A stretch of DNA of 64,000 nucleotides from Albula goreensis (taxonomy: Eukaryota; Chordata; Actinopteri; Albuliformes; Albulidae): positions 17,891,245-17,955,244 of the forward strand of contig CM040761.1 of assembly GCA_022829145.1 (NCBI GenBank), given 5' to 3'. Below are positions 42,241-53,692 of this stretch, in pieces. The translations under genes were made by a program, and so were the position numbers. Positions within the stretch are counted from its first letter, which is position 1. Every line of letters starts with the position of its first letter. A model generated the notes under the pieces. The model did no database searches and was not told the DNA's origin. It saw nothing but the letters and a program-made list of their open reading frames with translations.

Positions 42241-43355
42241 CTTAAATCTCACAGGGGTTTAAGAAAATAAACACACAGACCTTAACCTCCAGTCAGGGGT
42301 GACTCTGCCCACCCCCTTCTAGCCAAAAATACAGACCTGTGCATGTGTTACACCTGGAGTCCTGCCATTCCAGGTGTTAAATCCCCTCGTTTTTCATAAG
42401 TCTAAGCTTTACGCTGTATGCTCTGTGCGACTCCCCCATCGGGAGGAAGCATGCAACTGTGATTTACTTCCCCTCGTCACTCTTACCTCCCTCTCCCCTT
42501 GTAAGGGTCAGATTTAATAGAACCAGAAATCTCAGAAGAGAGTTCATAGTGATATTAAACATGAGGGATGCTGGAAATGACACATTGTGGCTTTGTATTT
42601 ACTTCATCTGTCTGAATCCTACCATCAGCTGTGAAAAAAAAAGGTAAGAAAACTTGCTTTTTTTATGTTAGTACCACAATGCTGATGTGATCAGCATTGA
42701 ATATAATTTCATACGTCTATGAAGTCGGAGGAATCCTGGTGCTGTACAAAACAGTCGTTTTACTTTTGTTAAGAAAAAAACAATGCATAGTTGCTTGCAA
42801 CAAAGGCCTTCTCAAAGTTGAAAAATATATACATATAAGAATCACCGCCTCAACATCTGTACAATTTATATCACGGCTAAAAAGGAAGAGTTATGATTTG
42901 TGTAAAATTGGCAAGGTAATTCAAAGAAAGCGGTTATTCTTTCTCCAAGTTCTTTCCATTTACAACACACACATTTACAGAGTTTGTTTTTCAGAAAATC
43001 TTCCAAGATCATTCTGTTTTTGTCTTGCCCAATGAAATCCAGAAGGCCATAACTTATTTTCCCCCTCTTGTCTGTCGGGTCAGATGAATGTCACAGGGCA
43101 AACATGCTCACAGTCATATGGGCCGGGATCTTGCACAAGTCATGTGACCTCCGAGTAGGCGACCCAGGTTCGTTCCATTTTTGCCGGCAGAAGAAAAGGC
43201 CCCTCGTCCCTTGGAACAGAGAGGATCATATCTGGACTAATTTCTCGGTTTTCAGAGATGGGCATGTCTGCTGGTGGTCTCCCCCCTCCAGGTTGTCTCT
43301 CTTTGAGCCAGTCCTGCTGTGCTCCCCGCCCCTCCCTCCCCCCCGGGCAGGGGGA

Positions 43356-43451
43356 TCAGTGGACCGCTCCGTTGTAGGACTTGCTGTGCATGTTGAAGAC
43401 CGTCTCCACTGCATGGCTGGAGATGGGCTGCTTGTACAGGGGGTTGGAGGC
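43356..43451 (-). CDS. itgb5: itgb5 last exon: cytoplasmic tail with NPLY
   Basis: 96 nt including stop, phase 0. It encodes [20 protein letters not shown] and [15 protein letters not shown] is the talin-binding NPxY-type motif. The distal motif reads SKSY where mammalian beta-5 has NKSY. Confidence 0.94.
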   Translation of the reverse strand, partial: ASNPLYKQPISSHAVETVFNMHSKSYNGAVH

Positions 43452-44642
43452 CTGCAGGGAGGGGAGAGGGAAGAGGTCAGTTGGCATGCGGGGAGAGACA
43501 ACAAACCACAATCCCAGAGAGGAAGTCCTGCTGCAGGAACTCTGCAGCCCAGTGGGTCTGATTCGTTTTTTTGTGTTTTTTTAAAATGCCTTCCCACCAT
43601 TTTCTCCTAATTTGGACTGCCCAGTGTTTTCCCAAGCTGCCTCATATTCACCTCCCTCTGTGAGTTAGGGAGAGCGCAGACAAGCAATGCTTCCGTCTGA
43701 AACAGATGATGTCAAGCATGTGGCTTCTTTTCACACTGCAGTCCACAGGCCCAGCCTGCACAGACATGAGTCAGAGGGACGAGCTTCACATGCTCCTCTG
43801 TGCAGGCAGAGTGTGGGTGCCAGGAGTGGATGCTGTTTAGGGGTGTGACTAGGACATCCCTACTGATTCACGTTTCTGTGGAGCTGATGTTAGCATCACA
43901 GTTAGCACTGGAACAGTCCAAATTTAAGATGATACAAACCTAAACAGTACCTCACAGGATGAGCTAGGTCTGATTTTTACATATATCAGCCATTTGAGGC
44001 TGTATACACTACTAACCATCACACGTCTTGTCCATGGAAATGACTATATTTTACTGCAGTATATAAACCGCTAAATTTTGAAACAGCTGCATGCCACCCA
44101 GAACTTAAGCCCACAGTCAAACTCTAATAGCTACACTGCACTGCCACACAGTATTTCTTTTATTCATCTGATGAAGTAGGTAAATCATTAGAACCCTTGA
44201 TAACTGGCCTTGTAATGGTGGGAAAGGGGCACTTGCAATAGCATTTTTGACTCTACCACAATAGCCACTGGGTACAGCTGACCCAGATAGAATAACTGCT
44301 GTTTTCAATGGAGCCACACCCCTGTGATGAGTCACCCGGCCTGCCTTTCTCTCTTACCATCTCGTATCGTGCCCGCGAGCGTGCGCTCTGGAAGCGGGCG
44401 AACTCCCGCCGGTCGTGGATGGTGATGACGAGCTTCCAGACGGCCAGCAGCGCGATGCCCACCAACAGGATGCTGCCCACCACTGCCAGCAGCACGGTGA
44501 GGGCATCCGGAGCCCCGGCACACTCTGTATGGGAGAGCAGACGAAACACACACACACACACGCACCCAAAACACACGCACGCACGCACATGCACACACAG
44601 ACACCCAAACACATGCACACAAAAACACGCACACGCACACAA

Positions 44643-44710
<68 letters not shown>

Positions 44711-46561
44711 ACACACCCTTTTACTTCACTGGCAACACTCATCTGTTTCACAGTAACATCATCTGTGTTTCCCTTTAAGGATTCATTGACGTGTGCTGGG
44801 TACTGACCTGGTTCTTTAAGGGCAGTGAGCACTGACTGGCCATTAGCGTGCTCAGAGTATGTAAACTTCATCACGCAGTCATTCTCAGTCTTATACAGGC
44901 ACAGAACAGCACTAGGGTCATCTGACTCTGAGAGAAGAGGGAAAAGAGATACCATGGCTCCTGCAATAAAAACTGAAGCCTTAAAGAGGCCAAACACACA
45001 CACACGCACACACTCATCTGTCCACAACAACAGGATCTGTTATCACACTAAGAGACTCCCGTTTGTGCTGAAATCACTTTTGGACAAATCGTCAAATTCC
45101 ACAAAAAAGACATACACTCGTCCTCTCCTCTTGCATTTTGATTCGTACTGAAGTTCTGACAGCCCCAGGGACTGAGGAGTCAGCATACACCACCCAGACC
45201 CCCCCCCCCCTTCCCCAAGCGTGAAGTTTCCGGAATGCACATGTGGAGTCCATTAGAGAAGTCAGATGTCTGAAATAGCAGGCCGCGTTATGAAACGGCA
45301 TTCTTCAACAACTTCAACGTTTCTGGAAAAAGGAGGCGCAACGGGCGACTGGAGGGGGTCTTAAATAATTTCACATGCCCCAAATCAACAGACGCAGTCA
45401 GGCTGCCATGAGTGCCAAGTCCAGAAACCTCCAGAAGAGAGGGATGTAAAGAAAATGCAAAAAATCCAGCCATAAATTCCTTCACTGCAGTAAAATGCAT
45501 CCATTTAGAAAGCTTTGGTAAGATCTCTTGCACGCAGGCCTCACTTTTATATGCACATTTATATGTGCAGAGTTATATCGAGGGAGGTGGCAGATTGAGT
45601 TCTGTTATGTTTGTGGGTTTGGTGTGTGGAAGACTGTATTTAAACAGGCTGAACCCAAAGAATAAAATGAGAGGTCTCATGGTGACTGCATGCTAATATG
45701 TGCTATCGGAGAAGAGATAAAATCAGCTTCACACTGCAAAACCCAGACTGCCACTCACCATATAATGATGGAGAAACAACAGCCAATTGTCAGGGTGTTT
45801 TTTTAAGGTAATTATAGGCACGTGGCCACAGACGAGGGGAAATGGAGTATCAAGATTCACACAAAAGTGTAGGGGTAACATTCCTTGAGCACCAAGGGGT
45901 GCATTTGCAGGGTTTAGGGAAAAAAGAAATGAAGCTGCATTCCACTGTCAGCAGTGTCTTCCATACCACGCTGCCCCATTTGTCTACACTACCTGCTCAC
46001 AGTTTGTTTGGTTATTAGAATTCGTTTAAAAATATATATTTTCACTCTACACATTTTATCACATAAATTGCCATGTTATTTTTTTAAATAAAATATTATT
46101 TACATATACATATATACACACACATACACACTCAGACATGTACATATAAATAAAATGATGAGATTCTCTGATAACCTACAGTGGTAGAAATGCATTCAGT
46201 GCACACAGACCATACTCAGGACCTACACACAAATGGTGCAAGCTACAATACTCTGGTTATAGACACAATGACACACTGGCAGCTGTCAGACATAGACTTT
46301 AGCAGGCGAGAGCTGAACTGGAGCTGTGTCAGTGTTTTACAGCTCCTATGCTCTATGCCTGTGGATTCCTGGCCTGCAGAAGGGCAGAGGGACTGAAGGG
46401 AGATACAGCTGTGCTCTCTTTGGAACTGGAGCCAAGCAATGCAGCTGATCTCTGAAAGGGAGAGAGGAGCTCTGAGCTGGCACTGAACAGGCTGACCTAA
46501 TTGGAGGGAGTCTCTGGACCTGAGCAGTAAGGACAAATAACTCATCTGAAGCTATGTCCAT

Positions 46562-46630
<69 letters not shown>

Positions 46631-48988
46631 TGCACTGGGCCATGTAGGGGAGCCAACAAATTCTTTGTCTCCAACATTGCAATAACAGGGAAATAAATCA
46701 CATCAACATGTCAGGAAAAGCAAGCGGGGTGCAAAATCAAATTCAAAAGAATTCAAAAGTAAAATATCACAGATGTCACTGACACTGAAGAGTACTTATA
46801 GCCATCCGTTTCCCTCTGCATAGATCCTGTATTTACTTCATGCCTAATGTGCTTCTGCACAGAGGTGTACTCACTCAGCGTCTCCACGGTGACAATCTCA
46901 TCCTTGCACAGGCGTTGGCAAGTCTGGTTGTCAGCGAGTCTCCCGGAGCCAAAGAGCCGGCATTCGACGCACTCCCTGGAGGGGGTGGGGGGGGGGACAA
47001 CATGGTCAGACAGGGCCGTATTCACATTCATGAGCATTCGCAGGTGTGCCATCTTCACATCAGCCTGATGATTTAATCCTGGGTTCAGGAGTAACCAGTG
47101 TGCTCTGGGTCTGACCCCAGGGTCAGGGCTAGGGGTAAAGGCAGGCTGCTCAAAGCGACCCACAGAATGCACCCATATGCGTGACAGCCTCTCTAAAGCT
47201 ACTGAACGTGCCTAATGCAAACCAGCTGGTGCAATGGGAACAGGACGGTTAGGGGTAACAGTGACAGAGAAAAAGTGTGACCTGGAAAAAGTAATAACTC
47301 ACATAAAATTTACTCTGACAAAGACTGTCTGACAGATGAGGGCTGTCACCTTACTGATGGGGGATTGGTCTTTTGATATACTGATTTGGGGCCGAATAAT
47401 TAAGTCTCCCAGCACATATTTATTGTCCAGCTGTCCATTTCCAGACTAACAGTCTGAGTCTGAGCTATGTCATTACTGGCTACAACCATAGGCCTAAATT
47501 GACATGATTCAGCCTTACTTGGGAAAAATCATGGGTAAGGTGGTTGAATTCATTAGTCTGTAGTGATGTTTCTTAGGCTGGCTGGTTACTTAATGGTTCC
47601 TGAAATCATTTTCAATGATTCCATGCATTACTCCAATGGCATCATATCTGTAAATGGCATCAGTGTAAAAAATAAAAAAAAATGCTAGTTTCCACGTAAA
47701 ACCGAGGAGTCATGTGCAACCTGCTTCATCTAGAGTCTGTGGGGGAGGTTCAGATGGGAAAAAGGAAAAAAAAAAATCAACTCATGTGGTTAGCCTGAGG
47801 ATGTCTGCTCAAAACTTAATGCAAACGTCTTATCTTATTATCAGATTAATATCTTGACAATAAAGATATGAAACACTAACACGTTTCGACTAGTTAGCCT
47901 TCCTCCAAGCACTTTCCTTGAGCAAATCACAGTCCTCAGAGCTCTGACGAAAAGTAACAAGTCAAAACATGTTAGCATTAACCTCTACTGGTTTTAAATA
48001 TACAGACAATAAATATGTAAAACAAGACCTCTGCCAGTATGTAGCACTGCTTTTGGGAGTGCTGTTCACTCCATGCCTTACCCCACACTTTGAGCTTTGT
48101 TGTGTATTATATTTGACCTCATTTTCAAGACATTCATTCTTGCCAGTAAAATAGTATGATGATGTTTATTTATACAAACTTGCTCAATGGTGAATTAATT
48201 TTTTTAGACATTTTTTGCCAGAAAATTTTGTCCACTGGGTGGCTATTGCCTTTTGTTCAAAGAAAGGTATTTTGAAATCACTTCTTTTTAATTGTCAGAA
48301 TTCCCTACATAAATTAATTTAGTTAACTGCTAATTTTTTGATTTATGATTACTATCTGTGAGATAAAAGTACTGAATTACATTAACACCATCCAGGTGCC
48401 CAAGATCATAGTACGTTTTAAGCACTGGATGAGCCAGAAGACCTGATTAGATTTAAGCAAAGCACAGCTAACTGTTACTTTTTAAAAAATAGTGAACATA
48501 CCATGATGAGCATGATGCTATATAAGCTGCAAAGAAAGCAACACATTTCAATTAAATTACTACACCAGTTACTAAAAGTACACTGGAACTAGATGGAATT
48601 TTATCATTCCTAAGGTCTAATCAGGTGCTAAAACTGAAGCCTTTTTCAGCAGGGCATTATGGGATTGTGTTCAGAAGTAACTGAAACCTGTTTAAGCAGT
48701 GCATTCTGACACTGGGTGCCTGAACAGGGGATTGTGGGATTGTGTCTGGACAGACCAATACAAACCTCTTTGTGCCACAAGCATCAGGGCAGGTGGGGCA
48801 CTTCTCACAGGTGTCCCCGAAAGCGCCGGGCTCAGTGCACTGGCACCGCCCGCAGACGCAGACGCCCCGCCCACTGCAGATCTTCCCGTCACCCGACAGA
48901 CAGGGTGCAGTCTCCGTGGAGCAGTTGCAGTTGTCCCCGACGAAGCCGGCATGGCATTTGCACTCTCCGCAGTGGCACTCCCCATGAC
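43356..48988 (-). CDS. itgb5: integrin beta-5, 3' part (EGF repeats to cytoplasmic tail), 5' part beyond window
   Basis: Integrin beta-5 pairs with alpha-V to form a vitronectin/TGF-beta-LAP receptor. Exons on the - strand: 48766-48988, 46875-46975, 44808-44927, 44358-44524 and 43356-43451 (stop TGA 43358-43356). They encode a 16-cysteine EGF segment, the beta-tail domain, a transmembrane helix ([19 protein letters not shown]) and the tail [16 protein letters not shown]. Beta-5 rather than beta-3/6 is chosen from SRARYEMASNPLY and the C-terminal KSYNG motif; the REPEC/KEPEC junction and IVKDD/TLKSDD spacing also fit. All five exons have consistent phases with no frame break. No upstream exon is visible before the window ends. 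Confidence 0.92.
44358..44524 (-). CDS. itgb5: itgb5 exon: transmembrane helix and membrane-proximal tail
   Basis: 167 nt, phase 1 to 0. It encodes [40 protein letters not shown] and [15 protein letters not shown]. The conserved HDRREF with its salt-bridge aspartate is intact. Confidence 0.95.
44535..44718. repeat. compound (CA)n microsatellite in itgb5 intron
   Basis: About 180 bp of AC repeats with CG and AT interruptions, just upstream of the transmembrane exon on the - strand. Confidence 0.97.
44808..44927 (-). CDS. itgb5: itgb5 exon: beta-tail domain, C-terminal part
   Basis: 120 nt, phase 1 to 1. It encodes [20 protein letters not shown] and [19 protein letters not shown]. The CFYKTxxDCVMxFTY pattern is typical of beta-tail domains. 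The adjacent intron carries a long CA microsatellite. Confidence 0.93.
46561..46628. repeat. (TG)n microsatellite in itgb5 intron
   Basis: A nearly perfect TG dinucleotide run. Confidence 0.97.
46875..46975 (-). CDS. itgb5: itgb5 exon: beta-tail domain, N-terminal part
   Basis: 101 nt, phase 2 to 1. It encodes [20 protein letters not shown] and [13 protein letters not shown], with the paired cysteines and NQTC glycosylation-type site of this domain. Confidence 0.92.
48766..48988 (-). CDS. itgb5: itgb5 exon: integrin EGF repeats
   Basis: 223 nt, phase 1 to 2. It contains 16 cysteines: [60 protein letters not shown] and [14 protein letters not shown]. The donor GTTTGT is weaker than the others. 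Confidence 0.95.
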
Positions 48989-51900
48989 CTGTAGGGAGGA
49001 GACACAAAACGGGGGCGATCAACACGGGCGTGTTCACACAGGAGGCTGCATGTGAATGAGGTCACCGTGGCGCGTTCGAAAACATGCATGTCCAGGCCAG
49101 CACACGGCAGCCAAGAAGCCACTGGCTGACCATGACCATGTTTTACAACATTATGAACACAGTGTCCGCAGCACATTCCTCTCCCTTAGAGGAACATCAG
49201 GGGTAACTTTATTCACTTCACTGCACAGGTTGAGCAACCAAAATAAAAGGACATTTCTAAGCAGAAAAACACACATGTGGATCTGAAGGCTATGAGTAGT
49301 TGAAAGACGAGGACCTCATATTTGGCCATGCCTGGGAAGCAGAACCTTACAGCAGTGATAATCGTTGTTCAAACACAGATGAATCCCAAAGGTGCAACAT
49401 ACGCCAGATCCCATAAGATACAGGGTCTGAAACAAGGAAAGCTCTTCATTGGGGGAAGACAGCTGTAATTAGGATTGTGCATCAATGCCAATGCGATTTC
49501 AACGCCACTACAAGCTTTCTCACCACTTGTTCACGACCTTACAATGAACACATTCATACGTCGTCAGTAACATCTTCAGCCAGCCAAAAGAGCAGCAAAT
49601 GGTGATGCCTTTTGACAGCATAATAAACGAATGGAGAGAATAACAGCTACAGACTGGAAACAACTCATCAGATCCAGTCCTACTGAACAAAAATGTTATG
49701 GACTGAACTCAAGTCAATTTTATGGGACCTGAAAGGGAAAGGGAGAGAGACAGCTGATGGAAATGACCAATCTGAGGATAACAAGGGGAACGGTTGGGAC
49801 CTGTCTCCTGGGTTCCTGCCACAGACCAGAGCTACAGATGACCTCAGGCTGATAAAGTGGGTTATCTCCACCCACTTCTAGGTCCTCTCACCCCTCTGGC
49901 AGCTCTCAAAGAGCTGCTATCTTACATCACACTGCAGCTGCAAATACTCAGTGGTAAGAGTTAGTTGCTGTGGTCATACGGCTTACTGAGGTAACCTGCA
50001 AGATGGAAGGCATGGTATATAACTAAAACAGGCAATTGGCACAGGATTTGATTACCAAACTTAACCAGACAGTGCTAGGTCACAAGGCCTGACCAAGGAG
50101 GGAGGGTAAAGCATTAGTTGTTACACTACAGCCAAATGCCATTTGACTGCTGTTGTAGAAAGCTGCTGGGCTGAGCTGGAATTGTGCAGGCTGAGAAAGA
50201 GTCTGCTTGTCCAAGGCCTCAGAGAGAGGAGCTGCGAGACTGGCTATCGTCTATAGTTACATAAGACATCAAACCAAACACTGCCAGGCTTTGCAGGACA
50301 TCTGGTGTCCGCCCAACCTGCTGCAAAAGCACCATTCATGCTTCAAGAGCAGGTACTGGAACTCGCGTGAGAATTCCAGAGTGCAGCTTACTCATTTGGT
50401 AGGCCCCTCTGAAATGAAAACACCAGTCATGCCTTACTTTACAGCATACTGCTAATATGATCCAGGTGTCCTGTGATTTTAGCTATATTCCACTGGGTAT
50501 GGGTATAAGAGGAGAGCCTCTGCACTCATTCTTATCCTTTTTTTTTTTTTTTTTTAATAAACTCACTGAACAATCCACAAGAAGCCAACTGAAGGTTGCT
50601 CAAAAAAAGGGTGAGACTACCTCATATCTGCCAGCAGAGGGACAGCAAAGGCGTACTGAGGTTCAAAATTCCAGGCAGAGATGCTCTGTGACTCCCTATT
50701 TAATCCCATCTCCCTCACATAGGAATTCCAAAGAATTTAACTTCAGTATAAACAAACTGAGGAACGCACTTTGCAATGCACATTGCACTTTGAGAATTAC
50801 ACACGTCTGCTTATTTTAACTTCAAATGATCAGAAAATAGTTTTAGTTCAGAGAAACAGGAAATGCAAACCCATTCTTGCTACTTTAAGATGTTTCTGAA
50901 ATACAGCAAGCAGCAAACCAGATTATCCTTGGAGGAACTCTTTCAAATGCCGCAAGTGCTTTTCAAGACTTCAAGTGGGCACGCTCAGTTAGGGCGAGGA
51001 GGCAAAAAGTGTTTTGATGGGGTGGAAAAGCTGAGAGTGATCAAATTAAACACTGCGGTTATGGTCACCATGCCATACCAGAACGCTTACTGGAAGAGTC
51101 CTCCAGCAGTGTCAGGAAGGGTGAGACTTGCATGAATCATGCATATCGCAGAGACACTGTTTACTTCAGTAAAGACCGGAGAGGTCACTGCAGCGTGACT
51201 CCTTTGGGCTGAAGCCGAGCTGTTCTGGGCCTGTCACGCAGCAAACTGGAATGTGCCCGCAACAGGCAGGCCAGCTGGTTACCAGGGACCCGGATGCAAG
51301 TCCAGGTGAGATACGACTGGTGCACCAGAGAGATATTTTATTTCAGTATCTCTGATAAGAAAAACCCATTTGATTCTATGGATGGAGATAAGTATTAATT
51401 TTAAGCTGTTAAGGATAATTTTCTTTAAAAATTATGTAATATAATACAATATGATAATGCAATATAATTCTCCTATATCCTTGACTGAAACTTGACCTTG
51501 TGTTTTCTGACAGTGGTACAGCCCTGCACTTAGCCACAAAAAACAGGCCTCAACATGCCCGTTAAAACACCTGCCTTCTAATCCTTTTAAACACACAACA
51601 CTGTCTGCGTTATGGAAACCAGGCTCAGCTCACACCGCTCAATAAGAGGCTGGAGCCATTGGGAAATCTGCGTTACGTGCTGCTGTGTAAGCATGTTTGA
51701 ACAAGCTGCAGAATTCTGCTCAGAAATTCAAAGTCCTGGCGATGGCTGTCACGAAAAATGACAGAGCCAATGATGTACCAATGGTTCAAAAGCCACAAAG
51801 ACTCAAGTACCACTCAGCCACAATGGTACCAGATCCTTTTTTTAAGCTTCTCTATTAGGTAAAAATCTCTTTTTTTGCACATTTTCAAAAGCAACAAGTG

Positions 51901-53034
51901 ACCCTGTTTTGTCAGTACCAACTGCCATTAAGAATTCAACCCTTGCGTGATTCATCGCTATAAGGGAGGAGATTGGAGGGTGGAGCTGGTGGGGTAAGAA
52001 TGACAAGCAGCAGAATAACTGCATCCTGAGACAACAGAAAGACACCATTGCATGAGCTGTGACTGAGCTGTGACCATTCCACTAAATGGGTGTGGCTTCC
52101 ATGACAACCATGCAGATGTCAGGCCACAAAAATTAATGCTTTCATGTCTACAATCATAGGTCACTTCTAAACATCCATATTCTTACCAGGTCTTCAAGTT
52201 GACCCTGGGCATAAACTCTGATAGGGAACAGAAGTCAAGCACGGTAATCAGAGCATGGTGAAGGGGAAGCAGGTCAAAGGGAGGGGAAAAATATTTTCTA
52301 AATAACCTAAATAAAAAGAGGGTTTCAAAATGAGACACCTTATCAATCCCTGAAACAGATGTTTAGGAAATGTATGGCATTAGTTTAACTAGATAGCAAA
52401 AATGATCCATTCTTTGTATTTTCCTTGCACTTCTGTGTTGTTATTGAGATGGATATCAGACTTTACCAGACCGAAATAAAGCAAGTCAAGAGCAACAATA
52501 GGCAAAGATCTTTGTTCCCATTCAGTAAGCACACACTGTCTTGTTAGCAATATCTCTTTAACTGCTTAAGAATGAGGTCACTGAGTTAATGCATTTTTTT
52601 TTACATTCCATCCAGGCCTGGAATTAAATATTACAGTCACAGGCACAGATACTCAGGAAGGGGACAACCCCTGCCAAAAACAAAAAAAGAAAAGACAAGA
52701 CAGATCTGTTCTTTTCAGATCCTGAGCTCTGAGCGCTTGTAAGCCTGTCTTACTGCAGGCCTTAAATGTGTTTAATGTGTTACAGGCTGGCGTTTCTCAA
52801 GGTTCAAATTGCAGCTGGCAGGTTCCTGCCGGGTGTTCTGTAGTCCATTCTCCATGCAGGAGTGAGGGTCGGTGTGGCCGGGAGAAATGTGGCAGAAAAC
52901 GAACGGAGGAAAGGTAAACAGCCCCTCAGCCTGGGGCCTTTCACAACACATCCCAAAATAAACCAAGAGTTCCCTAGATGAGTTATTCCTGAAGTCTGGA
53001 CTGACCGCAGCTTTTCCAAATATTTCCTGTCTCC

Positions 53035-53037
<3 letters not shown>

Positions 53038-53093
<56 letters not shown>

Positions 53094-53094
53094 G
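53038..53094. repeat. (TG)n microsatellite
   Basis: A nearly perfect TG dinucleotide run in the large itgb5 intron. Confidence 0.97.
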
Positions 53095-53641
53095 AAGTCC
53101 TTCCAGACTAACAGTTGCGCCATCCTTCTCACAGCACTTTTAAACAAAAAACTTGGTGGTGAGGCTCTGAATGGCTGGTATAGTAAGTAAGAACCACGCA
53201 ATGAAAGGAGTATGAAAATAACTTGGTCAACAATAGAGTGGCTAATTGACACTGCTACCCCGAGTTTATCCGTTTCCATTTAATACAAGAATTAGCAGGA
53301 CTGACACAACAGAACCCCTGTCCTTAAATAAGCATGACTCTTGGCCTGAAAATCTCATTTTGCTTTACGATGTATTGAGCACAGTGTACAAGTCTATTAA
53401 CTTCCCTCAAGTTTTTCCTGTTTTCACACTGCACACACAAATATAAACACATGCACACACTCACGCACACACACAAACGCCTGCTCATATAAACACACAG
53501 CCTCCCTTCCCTCCTTCGAGTCCTGCAGAAAGTATTTCCTGGTGTCAGCACTGCAGTCAGCCAAGCCAGAGCGGAAATGCCTCTTTCAATATTGCCTCTG
53601 AGAAGACTCATGACCCCTAAGACTTGCTTTGCTTGCCCTTA

Positions 53642-53642
<1 letters not shown>

Positions 53643-53689
<47 letters not shown>
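53643..53689. repeat. (CA)n microsatellite
   Basis: A perfect CA dinucleotide run about 550 bp from the TG run at 53,038. The two could pair as an inverted repeat. Confidence 0.97.

Positions 53690-53692
<3 letters not shown>

Larger units (their letters stand above)
35221..43355. other. tnfaip6-itgb5 intergenic region (8 kb) including itgb5 3' UTR
   Basis: No protein-coding exon with conserved content is recognised. Contents: (CA)n at 35913-35950 followed by an A run; a CTCF-like motif at 36616-36630; AT-rich sequence to about 40.5 kb; a GC-richer low-repeat block at about 40,780-41,400; and a compound CA/A/C simple repeat at 42,045-42,240. The proximal part (about 41.8-43.35 kb) should include the itgb5 3' UTR; AATAAA signals on the - strand occur at 41975-41980 and 41788-41793 but which is used is unknown. 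Confidence 0.6.
43452..48765 (-). other. itgb5: itgb5 3' introns
   Basis: Introns 43452-44357, 44525-44807, 44928-46874 and 46976-48765. They contain a long CA microsatellite (44535-44718), a (TG)n run (46561-46628) and otherwise unremarkable AT-rich sequence. No other exons are recognised. Confidence 0.7.

Noticed and set aside
42036-42262. His/Thr-rich open frames
   Set aside because: Pure simple-repeat translation.
43068-43610. 180-residue + strand open frame over the itgb5 last exon
   Set aside because: Antisense shadow; the - strand reading gives the integrin tail with NPLY.
44253-44756. Several long Cys/Val- or His/Thr-rich open frames around 44.3-44.8 kb
   Set aside because: They come from translating the CA/TG microsatellite joined to the transmembrane exon in wrong frames.
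47870-47960. AACACGTTTCGACTAG-type string resembling a dispersed repeat end
   Set aside because: Too short and without a recognisable element body or terminal repeats.
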